Source of the DNA: JAMXLO01 sp037201625
GTDB taxonomy: Bacteria; Pseudomonadota; Alphaproteobacteria; Acetobacterales; Acetobacteraceae
Length of the DNA stretch: 64,000 nucleotides
Assembly (NCBI GenBank): GCA_037201625.1
Contig: JBBCGR010000001.1
Location: 682,001 to 746,000, forward strand
Reading direction: 5' to 3'
The position numbers and the translations under genes were made by a program. Shown piece after piece: positions 17,728 to 25,822 of this stretch (positions are counted from its first letter, which is position 1; each line of letters opens with the position of its first letter). Below the pieces are notes generated by a model. The model had not been told where the DNA came from and made no database searches. It worked only from the letters and a program-made list of their open reading frames with translations.

Positions 17728-18670
17728 GGCTGGCGAGGTGGTCGGGGCGCTCGTCACGAGGGGCGAGGCTCCGGCGACCGAGACGAGGAAAGATCCAGTT
17801 CATGCCAGGGGGATTCTCCGGCAGGCCGCGTCATCCGTCGCCGACGGAGGCAATCGGCGCCTCATCAATCGTCATGGCATGGCTTGCCATGCGAACCACG
17901 TCCTTCGCGCCGCAAATGAAGGACGTGGCTGCCGCGGCCAAGCCACGGCATGCCGGAGGAGACCGTTCGGTCCCCACCGGAAGTTTAGCCGGACAGCAAA
18001 GCACCAGGCCGGCACTCGCGTTATTGATGAATGCTGGAATCTCGCGAACATCACCGAAGCCTACCGGCCGGCTACGCAATTCCGAACAACGCCCGCCTGA
18101 TCGGCGAATGTTGGTTACGGCGCACTTGCAACTGCGCCGGCAAGCGGGCCATCGCCACCCCGGCGAGCGTCCCCCAACCAACCAACGCGCATGCAGGGTC
18201 GACCGGCCGACACGCCACAAGCTGCACAGTCTCGTCGAGCACCTGTTCAGTCAATTCAAGGACTTCCACGGAGTCGTCCATCAAAAGCCAAATTGGCCGG
18301 CGGCCGCGCGTCCGCGATTGTCTTGGCTGGCCTCGCCTTGTGGTGCACCCGATCAGTCTGCGCCGCGCGCCTGCGACCGCGTTTCAACATCGCACGCGCC
18401 CGCCACCCTCACATGTCTCTAGCGCCGATATACCGAATATTTAACACCGCGCACGATTGCCAGTCTTGATTTCCTCTTCCCGCCAGGGCACCGCGCAAGT
18501 GGTTCGCAGTATTTCGCATCGACCCATCGTCAATTTCCGCGTGCAAACCCACAACCAGTTGATACGATGTGATTTCGCTATCATGTCATGATGCTCGCGG
18601 AAATTCTTGTACGAGCATCGGCCGTTCCGCGGCGTGACGCTGGGGAAGAGATGCTCGAGGAGGACAGTGA
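17728..18670. repeat. Long intergenic region with a REP-like element at 17868-17975
   Basis: 943 bp separate the secreted-protein gene from the glycan locus. At 17868 a REP-like element starts with CAATCGTCATGGCATGGC and closes with AAGCCACGGCATGCC, matching the 7.9 and 8.25 kb copies including the CTTCGCGCCGCAAATGA segment. Between about 18050 and 18300 base composition is more even. From 18430 to 18600 the DNA is notably AT-richer, and TTGATA at 18559 could be a -35 box for the first glycan gene, but no good -10 is placed 16-18 bp from it. No complete gene is convincing here. Confidence 0.55.
18072..18284 (-). CDS. Possible small hypothetical protein
   Basis: 70 residues, MMDDSVEVLELTEQ at the start, one short hydrophobic run (ALVGWGTLAGVAMA) and a basic end. 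Composition is protein-like rather than arginine-shadow-like, but there is no Shine-Dalgarno sequence and no recognised family. It could equally be chance or a gene remnant in the long gap before the glycan locus. Confidence 0.2.
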   Translation of the reverse strand: MMDDSVEVLELTEQVLDETVQLVACRPVDPACALVGWGTLAGVAMARLPAQLQVRRNQHSPIRRALFGIA

Positions 18671-19576
18671 ATGACGCTGCCCGGCTACGTCGATAACTTC
18701 ACCGTCGACCTGCTGACGGGATGGGCCTGGGATCCGGACCGGCCCGACCAGCCCGTCGAAGTCGCAGTGCTCCAGGAAGGCCGCGCGGTCCTGAAGATCA
18801 AGGCAGACCGTTATCGCGCCGACCTGGCGGAGGCCGGCATCGGCAATGGCCGGCACGCCTTCTCGCTCGAACATCTCCACGCCATGGTTCCCTGGTCGCG
18901 GCGCAACCTCTCGACAGTACGGGCCAAGGACGGCGCCGTCCTGAGTTCCAACGCACGATCGCTGATCGCGACCGGCAGTCCACACCTGTATCTTATGCGA
19001 GGCGGCGGGCCGCCCTTCGTGGCGTTCGGCGACCGGCTGTACCGGCTGCCGTCCGACCGCTGCGTTGCGGACATGGCCGCATGGTTGCCGATGACACTAC
19101 CGGAGGAGACCGACGATCCGCTGCCGGTGACAGGCGCGGCGCGCTGGGTGGAGAGCGATCCGATGCCGCAACTCCTGCTGGAGCCGAACGATGGCCCGGC
19201 GGTCTCGATCCCGGTCGATGAATACGCCATCGCCGGCGCGCATGTGCGGATCTGCCGCGGCCGCACGCAAGGCAGTGGCCGCCTGCAGGATGAGGTCGCC
19301 ATCGAGGTCGAGAATGCCATCGGCATCGAGTTGCAATGCCTGCTGCCGGGCACTGACGATCTCGCGGACCGGCGGCTGCGCGTCTGCGGTGCCGGCGGTC
19401 AGGAGCAGGCCTTCGACCTGCCGCCCGGACGCCGGACCACGATCCAGATCGGCGTCACCCAACTGGCGCGCCACCGGATGCACCTGAGGCTGGATCCGCA
19501 CCCGCAGCACAACAGCGGCTTCCTGCTGTGCGGCCTCGACGTCATCGCCCGCGAGCCAGCCTTCTTCGCGTTCTGA
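18671..19576 (+). CDS. Protein with N-terminal GWAWDP-type module, glycan locus
   Basis: 301 residues. Residues 1-65 form a small module (GYVDNFTVDLLTGWAWDPDR ... YRADLAEAGIGNGRHAF) that recurs in alphaproteobacteria next to or fused with glycosyltransferases and secreted proteins; its role is unknown, and I suspect carbohydrate or carrier recognition. The rest (~120-301) is beta-rich without a recognised domain and ends HNSGFLLCGLDVIAREPAFFAF. GAGGAGG stands 8-10 nt before the ATG. It is followed after 9 bp by the double glycosyltransferase gene, surely cotranscribed. First + strand gene of the 18.7-37.9 kb locus. Confidence 0.6.
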   Translation: MTLPGYVDNFTVDLLTGWAWDPDRPDQPVEVAVLQEGRAVLKIKADRYRADLAEAGIGNGRHAFSLEHLHAMVPWSRRNLSTVRAKDGAVLSSNARSLIATGSPHLYLMRGGGPPFVAFGDRLYRLPSDRCVADMAAWLPMTLPEETDDPLPVTGAARWVESDPMPQLLLEPNDGPAVSIPVDEYAIAGAHVRICRGRTQGSGRLQDEVAIEVENAIGIELQCLLPGTDDLADRRLRVCGAGGQEQAFDLPPGRRTTIQIGVTQLARHRMHLRLDPHPQHNSGFLLCGLDVIAREPAFFAF

Positions 19577-19585
19577 CCGGAGCGA

Positions 19586-22159
19586 ATGACGGTGGATCAG
19601 GTCGTGATGAACCCCGCGCGTGAGGAACGTCTCAAGCGGAACCTCGAATATCTGATCTGGCGGCTGCGCGCGGGTGAGGCCTCCGAGGGCCTGTCGCCAG
19701 GACCACGCGGCGCGACGCGGACCGCCGCGGTCGTCTGCTGGGACCTCTCGCACAATCCTGCCGGCCGCGCCTATGTCCTTGCCAGGCTCCTCGGCGAGCA
19801 ATGGTTGCCGGAACTGGTCGGCCCGATCTGGCCGCGATTCGGCCGCACCCTGTGGGAACCGCTGCGCGCATCCGGCCTACCCTGGCACGCGCTGCACGTC
19901 GAGAACCTCCTGGACCTCGTGGTGCAGGCCAGTGCCCTCAGCCTGGCGCGGCAATACGATCTCGTCGTGGTGTCGAAACCGCGGCTGCCCGGCCTGCTGC
20001 TCGGGCTGTTCCTCGCCGAGCAGAGCCGCTGTCCGCTCATCTTCGACTTCGATGAGGACGAGCGGGCCTTCCTGCAATACCACCTGGAGCACCCGTCGGA
20101 ATCGGCGACGAAGCTGCTGGCGGAGCCGTTCGGCACGACGGGCACCTTGCTCGCGTCCCAGTACTGGTCGATGGCCGATGCCGTCACCGTGGCCAGTCCG
20201 GTGCTGCGCAAATCGTTCGGTGGCAGCCTCGTGCGGCATGCCCGAGACGAGACCGCGCCCGTGGCGGACCGCACCGCCGCCCGCCAGCGTCTCGGCTACC
20301 GGTCCGAGGATTTCGTGCTCGCGTTCATCGGCACCGTGCGCGCGCACAAGGGGATCGATCGCATCCTCAGCGCCATGGAGGCCATCGACGATCCGCGGCT
20401 GAAACTGCTGGTCGTCGGATCGATCGACGACCCTGCCGTCCGCGCCAGGCTCGCCACGATGCCCGAGCGGGTTCAGGTGTTTCCCCCTTGCGACATCGCC
20501 CGGCTGGGGACGTATCTCGCGGCCGCCGACCTCGTGCCGCTGTTGCAGAAACCCGAGGCGGTGATTGCGCAAAGCCAGTTTCCCGCGAAGGTGACCGATG
20601 CCCTGCAACACGGGGTGCCGATCGTCGCGACGGCGACGCCGCCTTTGTCGGATGGCAGCCTTGGCGATGCCGTCGACTGGATTTCGCCGGACGGATTGCG
20701 CGCCTATCTCGCCTCCCGCCTGCGCGCCGCGCCCATCACCCAGGAGCGCCGCGCCCGCATCCGGCAGATCTTCGAGGACGAGTACAGCGAGCGGGTGAAC
20801 CGCGTACGCCTCGAGGCCGCGGTCCAGACCGCCGGGCGTCAGAGCCATCCGTTCGGACGGGCGAAGTCGGAGGCGCTGCGCGGCCTGCTCGATGCCGTGC
20901 GCCGTGCCCAGCAGGAGAGCAGCCGATCCAGTCTGGCACTGCCGGCGATCGCCAGCCCGCGGACCGGCTACGACGTCGCGTTCTTCTGGAAGCAGAATGA
21001 CAGCGATCTGTTCGGCCGTCGCTCGGACCTGATGGCGCGTCACCTGCCGCGCACCGGGCTGATCCGCCGGGTGGTCCATTTCGACCATGTGCTGCCCGCG
21101 GCGGATTTCGCCCGCATGGCGCGCGACCAACTGGCAGGCCGGCAGAACATCCCGGCGATGCAGTTCAGGACACAGGCTTTGCGAGCCCTCCGTCTGAGCG
21201 ACACGCAGCACATGACGCGCCGGGTGGTGCTGACCGAGGCCTCGCAGGGCGCGCCGAGCTTCGGCGGCGAACCGCACCATGCGGTCGGCCGCGTTCCGGA
21301 ACTCGTGGCGTCGATGCTGCGCGAGGCGGGATGCTGCCCCACCCGCACCATCGCCTGGGTGTGCCCGGTGGTCTGGCCATTCCCCGAGATTGCAGCCGAG
21401 GTCCCGTTCCATCGCGTGGTGGTCGATCTGGTCGACGATCAGCGCACCTGGGCCAGGACGCCGGAGGAATGGCAGCGCGTCCATGATGCCTATGCCCGGA
21501 CGCTGCGGCTTGCCGACCTCGTGCTGACCAATGCCGAGGGCAATCGCGCGAATTTTGCTGATCTGCACTCGGGGATTCACGTGGTGCCGAATGGCGCCGA
21601 ACTCGACGGGCCCCCGGACGGAACCGTCGTCCCGGACATCCTGCGCACATTGCGCCGCCCGCTGATCGGGTATTGCGGGAACCTGAGTGAGCGGATCGAC
21701 TGGTCGATGGTGCAGGCGCTGGCGCAGCGGCATCCGGCGTGGTCCTTCGTCATGATCGGCCCGCGCGGCGACGCCGGAATCCCTGCTGCGATCACCGAGT
21801 GCGCCAATGTGACCCTGCCCGGCCCGTTGCCGTACGACGTGGCGCGGCGCTGCATCGCCGAGTTCGATTGCGCAATCCTGCCGCACGTGACGAACGCGAT
21901 GACCGACGCGATGAATCCACTGAAGGTCTACAACTACCTCGGCATGGGAGTTCCGGTCGTTGCCACGCCGGTCGCCAATCTCGAGGGACTGGACGGGCTC
22001 ATCACCGTGGCCCATGACGCCGATGCGTTTTCGGCGGCTATTGCTGCAGTGCTTGCCGCGCCGGTGCGGCGGTCCCTGTCGCCGGACGAGCAGGATCGGA
22101 TCGCCTGGGAGTCGCGCATGCGCACCATCACGGAACTGCTGGAGGCGACGCTGCGCTGA
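19586..22159 (+). CDS. Double glycosyltransferase (two GT-B / GT4-like halves)
   Basis: 857 residues, about twice a normal GT4 enzyme. The first half (about 45-420) has FIGTVRAHKGIDRILSAME (donor-domain start), LLVVGSIDD and the C-terminal nucleotide-sugar segment FPAKVTDALQHGVPIVATAT. The second half (about 455-857) has HVVPNGAELDG, LIGYCGNLSERIDWSMVQAL and PLKVYNYLGMGVPVVATPV. Each half therefore has its own donor-binding site, so two sugars could be added in sequence, or one half could be inactive. No signal peptide or membrane helix is seen, so it acts in the cytoplasm. It converges on the leftward operon ending at 22173. Confidence 0.8.
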   Translation: MTVDQVVMNPAREERLKRNLEYLIWRLRAGEASEGLSPGPRGATRTAAVVCWDLSHNPAGRAYVLARLLGEQWLPELVGPIWPRFGRTLWEPLRASGLPWHALHVENLLDLVVQASALSLARQYDLVVVSKPRLPGLLLGLFLAEQSRCPLIFDFDEDERAFLQYHLEHPSESATKLLAEPFGTTGTLLASQYWSMADAVTVASPVLRKSFGGSLVRHARDETAPVADRTAARQRLGYRSEDFVLAFIGTVRAHKGIDRILSAMEAIDDPRLKLLVVGSIDDPAVRARLATMPERVQVFPPCDIARLGTYLAAADLVPLLQKPEAVIAQSQFPAKVTDALQHGVPIVATATPPLSDGSLGDAVDWISPDGLRAYLASRLRAAPITQERRARIRQIFEDEYSERVNRVRLEAAVQTAGRQSHPFGRAKSEALRGLLDAVRRAQQESSRSSLALPAIASPRTGYDVAFFWKQNDSDLFGRRSDLMARHLPRTGLIRRVVHFDHVLPAADFARMARDQLAGRQNIPAMQFRTQALRALRLSDTQHMTRRVVLTEASQGAPSFGGEPHHAVGRVPELVASMLREAGCCPTRTIAWVCPVVWPFPEIAAEVPFHRVVVDLVDDQRTWARTPEEWQRVHDAYARTLRLADLVLTNAEGNRANFADLHSGIHVVPNGAELDGPPDGTVVPDILRTLRRPLIGYCGNLSERIDWSMVQALAQRHPAWSFVMIGPRGDAGIPAAITECANVTLPGPLPYDVARRCIAEFDCAILPHVTNAMTDAMNPLKVYNYLGMGVPVVATPVANLEGLDGLITVAHDADAFSAAIAAVLAAPVRRSLSPDEQDRIAWESRMRTITELLEATLR

Positions 22160-22172
22160 TCCCAGACCGGCG

Positions 22173-23048
22173 CTATGCCGTCTGCGATGTCACGAGGCCG
22201 GTGCGCGGATCGAACAGCCAGCCCGGCTGGCGCAGCAGCGCGACGGTGCGTCCGCGGATACGGCCATATTCGACGCCGCTGTCGCGCAGCGGCCGCTGGT
22301 CGCGGGCATTCGTCACGCGCCCGCCATGCACCTGGTGGAACGTGCCCTCCCCCGCCACCTTGATGAGCTGCGCGCCGGGCAGTTCGCAGGCGCGCCGGAA
22401 CAGGTCGTGGTTCGCCCCGCCGCCGCCCGGGCTGATGAAGCGGGCATCGTAGTGGCCGAGTGCATCCCACATCGGACGAGGCAGGAACAGCGCGTTGCTC
22501 TCCAGCAACGGACCGGGCCAGCCCTGGCCAACTTCGGGCGCCGCGATCTCGAACAGCCGGTAGCCGTCGCGTGGCCAGTCGATCTTCGCCAGCAGCGCAT
22601 CCTCGGTGGCGGCATCATAGCCTTCGTGCACGCTCTGGTTCTGCGGCTTGGGTCCCAGGTGATAATTGTACGTCGCGACCACCGGACGCGGATGCAGCGA
22701 ACAGCCGCGCACGCCGGCAGCGATCAGTCCGGGCGAGGCCAGGCGCGCGCCGTCGATCATGGCCGCGATGATCGGCGCACGCGCGAGCGACAGCCCGAAG
22801 TTCATCGCGGCCACCGGCGACGGGCCGGGGTTTGGCCAAAGATGCAGCGACAGCGCCAATCCTTCGACGACGAGATCGGCCGGTGTGGGCGGCGGGTCGG
22901 AGCCGTTGTCCACCACGATGACCTCGACCGGCCCTATCCCGTCCAGCCGCTGATACGGCGGCGCAAGCGAGAGCAGCGTGCGCCGGAGTTGCCGTGTCAT
23001 CTGATAGCTCGCGATCACCAGGCTGACCGCGGGCGGCGTGTCATGCAT
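22173..23048 (-). CDS. GT2-type glycosyltransferase (GT-A), paralogue of the next gene
   Basis: 291 residues. It begins with the GT2 strand AVSLVIASYQMTRQLRRTLL and EVIVVDNGSDPPPTP; the usual D-x-D is represented by AAMIDGARLASPGL (~100). A late ESNALFLPRPMWDALGHYDA and SPGGGGANHDLFRRA region forms the acceptor side. It is very similar along its whole length to the gene upstream, so the pair is a tandem duplication. The start overlaps the stop of the upstream gene by 8 bp. Last gene of a five-gene leftward operon (27066 to 22173). Confidence 0.75.
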   Translation of the reverse strand: MHDTPPAVSLVIASYQMTRQLRRTLLSLAPPYQRLDGIGPVEVIVVDNGSDPPPTPADLVVEGLALSLHLWPNPGPSPVAAMNFGLSLARAPIIAAMIDGARLASPGLIAAGVRGCSLHPRPVVATYNYHLGPKPQNQSVHEGYDAATEDALLAKIDWPRDGYRLFEIAAPEVGQGWPGPLLESNALFLPRPMWDALGHYDARFISPGGGGANHDLFRRACELPGAQLIKVAGEGTFHQVHGGRVTNARDQRPLRDSGVEYGRIRGRTVALLRQPGWLFDPRTGLVTSQTA

Positions 23049-23922
23049 CGAGGCGACTCACCGTTCCGGATCGGCCATCCAGCAGCCAGCCGGGCGTGGC
23101 AACGGGCGCCAGCTTGCGATGCCGGATCCGCGCGTACTCGAACAGCAACTGCCGCAGCGCCTCGCGGTCCGTCATGTTGGCGATCGTACCGCCATGAACC
23201 TGGTGGAACGTCGCCTCGTGCGTGACCTTGATAAGCTGCGCGCCGGGCAGTTCGCAGGCGCGCCGGAACAGGTCTGGATTCGCAGCACCACCGCCCGGGC
23301 TGGTGAACCGCACATCGTAGCCGCCGAGCGCATCCCACAGCGCGCGTCGCATGAACAAGGCGTTGCTCTCCACCAAGGGTCCGGGCCAGCCCGCTCCAGT
23401 GCCCGGCACGCCGATCTCGAACAGGCGGTATCCGTCACCCGGCCAGCCGATCCCCGCCAGCAGCGCGTCCTCGGCTTCGCTGTCGTAGCCCTCAGGCACA
23501 CTCTGATGCTGTGGCCTCGATCCCAGGTGGTAGTTGTAGGTCGCAACCACCGCCCGCGGATGCAGGGCGCAGCCGCGAACGCCGGCGGCGATCAGTCCGG
23601 GCGAGGCCATGCGGGCGCCGTCGATCATCGCCGCGATCACGTCACCCCGCGCCAGCGACAGTCCGAAATTCATCGCCGCCACCGGCGACCGACTGGGACA
23701 AGGCCAAAGATGCAGCGACACCGCCAACCCAGCCGCCGCCAGCGCATCCACGCCGAGATCAGCCGGCGTCGGCGGCGGGTCCGATCCGTTGTCGATCACG
23801 ATGACCTCCACCGGACCGATGCCCTCCAGCCGCTGATGCGGCGGCGCGAGCGACAGCAAGGTGCGGCGGAGCTGCCGGGTCATCCGGTAGCTCGCGATCA
23901 ACAGGCTTACCGCCGGGATCAC
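23041..23922 (-). CDS. GT2-type glycosyltransferase (GT-A), tandem duplicate
   Basis: 293 residues, the upstream member of the duplicate pair. Shared features are AVSLLIASYRMTRQLRRTLL, EVIVIDNGSDPPPTPADLG, AAMIDGARMASPGL and TFHQVHGGTIAN near the C-terminus. The conserved ID-GAR segment takes the place of a classic DXD, so metal binding should not be assumed. The two copies differ most in the last ~40 residues, which may reflect different acceptors. It begins 6 bp after the acyl carrier protein gene. Confidence 0.75.
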   Translation of the reverse strand: MIPAVSLLIASYRMTRQLRRTLLSLAPPHQRLEGIGPVEVIVIDNGSDPPPTPADLGVDALAAAGLAVSLHLWPCPSRSPVAAMNFGLSLARGDVIAAMIDGARMASPGLIAAGVRGCALHPRAVVATYNYHLGSRPQHQSVPEGYDSEAEDALLAGIGWPGDGYRLFEIGVPGTGAGWPGPLVESNALFMRRALWDALGGYDVRFTSPGGGAANPDLFRRACELPGAQLIKVTHEATFHQVHGGTIANMTDREALRQLLFEYARIRHRKLAPVATPGWLLDGRSGTVSRLDA

Positions 23923-23928
23923 CCGCGC

Positions 23929-24186
23929 TCAGCCTTTCTGGATCTTGCCACTCTGCAGCAGGGCATTCGTGATTCCGCTGATGCTCGGCACCGCCTGCGA
24001 GTCCTCGGCGCCGACCTCGATCCCGAACTCGTCTTCCAGCAGTCCGACCATCACGATGACCTCCAGCGAGTCGAGGCCGTACGAATCGAATCGTGCGTCG
24101 AGCGCCACGGCATCCCGCTCCAGTTCGAGCGTCGTGACCACGTACTGGTGCATCCATTCGGTGACGGCGGTGTGGGTCGGGAGCAT
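23929..24186 (-). CDS. Acyl carrier protein
   Basis: 85 residues with the ACP signature FDSYGLDSLEVIVMV; Ser40 in the D-S-L motif is the expected 4'-phosphopantetheine site. Helices before and after fit a free-standing ACP. It is not next to fatty-acid or polyketide genes but lies between a TPR/hydrolase-like protein and two glycosyltransferases. It likely supplies an activated acyl group for decoration of a sugar or an intermediate made by this operon. Spacing of 6-7 bp to both neighbours shows cotranscription. Confidence 0.85.
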   Translation of the reverse strand: MLPTHTAVTEWMHQYVVTTLELERDAVALDARFDSYGLDSLEVIVMVGLLEDEFGIEVGAEDSQAVPSISGITNALLQSGKIQKG

Positions 24187-24193
24187 CGGGACC

Positions 24194-25822
24194 TCATGCA
24201 GAAATCACGGGCGATGGCGAAGCAGGCCGGTCGCTCCACACCGCATCGCGGAATGTGCCATCCGCGATCAGCGACAGAACGACGTAGTGATGATCGACGC
24301 CGATGGCAGGATGGACCGTGACACCCGGCAGGTGCCGGACACGGTCGGCATGATCGACGTCGAGCTGGTACTGCGCGCCGTAATGGAAGGCAACGCGCAT
24401 GGCAGGTGCGGCTGCCATTTCCGCCGCCACATCGCGAAACCGCATCTCCGCCTCCGCCACTGCCGACATGGTCAGTCGGCCGGAGCGGATCGCCGCATGG
24501 CCGAACTCGGGTCCCAGTGAGGTCAATGCGCCAAAGGTGGTGGCCCGCTCGGCGCCCAGACGCGCACCGTAGCGGATGGCGGACAGCCCGCTCGCGGAGG
24601 CGCCGAGAGTGAGCAGCCGCGACGCGCCCAGGCCGGAGATCTCCTGGCGCAGCCGCGCGATCGTATCGTCGACGCGCAGACCGAAAGAGCGAAACCCGCG
24701 CAGCCCCGGCGCGTGCGACGTCGTGTCGCGCAGGTAGACGACATGGACCGGCAGATCGGCCAGCAGCGCGTCCAGCATGGCAAGCGGCAGCATCATGAAA
24801 TTGCCTGTCAGCGTCGCGAACACCAGCAACGTGGCATCGGCGCCGGGCGTGCGAACGATCTGCAACTCCGCCGCCTTGTCGTCGTCCAGCCGGGAGCGCG
24901 CCCAGACGGCAGCCGGCACACGCCGCAACACATCGGCGATCGGTGCCGCACGCCGCGCCCACTCCGACCCGGGCGCCAGCGCTGCGATCAGCGCCTCGGC
25001 CAGCCTGCGATCGTTCGCCTGCAAGGCCGCGAGCATCGTCTCGTACAGCAGGAAGCCATCCTTCGACCGAAGCTCCACCGTGTCGCGCACGCGCGCATAA
25101 AGTCGCAGCCACGCCTCTCGCGCGATCGGCAGGCGATTGAGGAACCGGACGAAGGCCGGATTGTGCGGATGCTGCGCGAGCGCCTCCTGCAACGCCGCGA
25201 CAAGCTCGGCATCGACCGGCGGCCACAGGCGCGACCGGCGGGCAAGTTTCGAGCGTGCATCGATCCGGATCGCGTGCGCCCAGCCCGGCAAGGCTTCGCG
25301 CGCCGCCGACCGGTCGAGGTAGTCAACCGCATCGGCCAGCCGCTCGGTGGAAGCAGCGGCACTGCCGGCTTCCCGCAGCAGCGCCGCATCGTCCGGCGTG
25401 ACCGGCACGCGCGCGGCGAGCAGCGCTGCGGCATCCTTGTTCCGCCGCAACGGTGCGGCGATCTGGCGCGCGATCTGTGTGCGTTCAGCCTCGGTCATCG
25501 GCGCATCGGCAATCGCCGCATGATAGAGCGCGAGCGCCTCCTCGCCGCGACCCACTCGTGCCAGCGCCGCGGCGAGCCGTGCCGCCACCCAAGGATTGTC
25601 GGGATGCTGCGTCCACACGACCCGGTAATGCGCGGCAGCATCCGCACGGCGTCCCGCCTGCTCCAGGATCGAGCCAAGCTGAAGCTGGCATGCGAGATCG
25701 CGCGGATGGCACGCCGCCGCCTGCTCCGCGACACGCAGCGCACCGGTCAGATCATTGGCCCCGAGATGCGCCTGCACCGCAGCGAGATACTCCGCCGATG
25801 TGGCGAGCGCCGTCGCGCTCAT
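24194..25822 (-). CDS. TPR protein with C-terminal alpha/beta-hydrolase-like domain
   Basis: 542 residues. The N-terminal half (about 5-200) consists of tetratricopeptide-like helix pairs (QLQLGSILEQAGRRADAAAH, ARLAAALARVGRGEEALALY). The C-terminal domain (about 325-542) contains LLVFATLTGNFMMLPLAML, HVVYLRDTTSH and a nucleophile-elbow-like LGASASGLSAIRYGARLG, and ends with HPAIGVDHHYVVLSLI, which may supply the His. It may be an acyltransferase or thioesterase acting with the adjacent ACP; this is inference. The ATG at 25822 overlaps the upstream stop in an ATGA arrangement, which fixes the start. Confidence 0.65.
   Translation of the reverse strand: MSATALATSAEYLAAVQAHLGANDLTGALRVAEQAAACHPRDLACQLQLGSILEQAGRRADAAAHYRVVWTQHPDNPWVAARLAAALARVGRGEEALALYHAAIADAPMTEAERTQIARQIAAPLRRNKDAAALLAARVPVTPDDAALLREAGSAAASTERLADAVDYLDRSAAREALPGWAHAIRIDARSKLARRSRLWPPVDAELVAALQEALAQHPHNPAFVRFLNRLPIAREAWLRLYARVRDTVELRSKDGFLLYETMLAALQANDRRLAEALIAALAPGSEWARRAAPIADVLRRVPAAVWARSRLDDDKAAELQIVRTPGADATLLVFATLTGNFMMLPLAMLDALLADLPVHVVYLRDTTSHAPGLRGFRSFGLRVDDTIARLRQEISGLGASRLLTLGASASGLSAIRYGARLGAERATTFGALTSLGPEFGHAAIRSGRLTMSAVAEAEMRFRDVAAEMAAAPAMRVAFHYGAQYQLDVDHADRVRHLPGVTVHPAIGVDHHYVVLSLIADGTFRDAVWSDRPASPSPVISA

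Noticed and set aside
15459..18422. Open frame of 987 codons overlapping the secreted-protein gene
   Set aside because: It is rich in Arg and Pro, has no matching ribosome site and runs in the shadow of a signal-peptide gene in another frame.
17728..18670. Transposase remnant in the long gap
   Set aside because: No DDE or HUH motif, no paired terminal repeats with target duplication and no transposase-like reading frame are seen.
19877..22015. Leftward open frame of 712 codons
   Set aside because: It is antisense to the double glycosyltransferase and has His/Arg-rich shadow composition.
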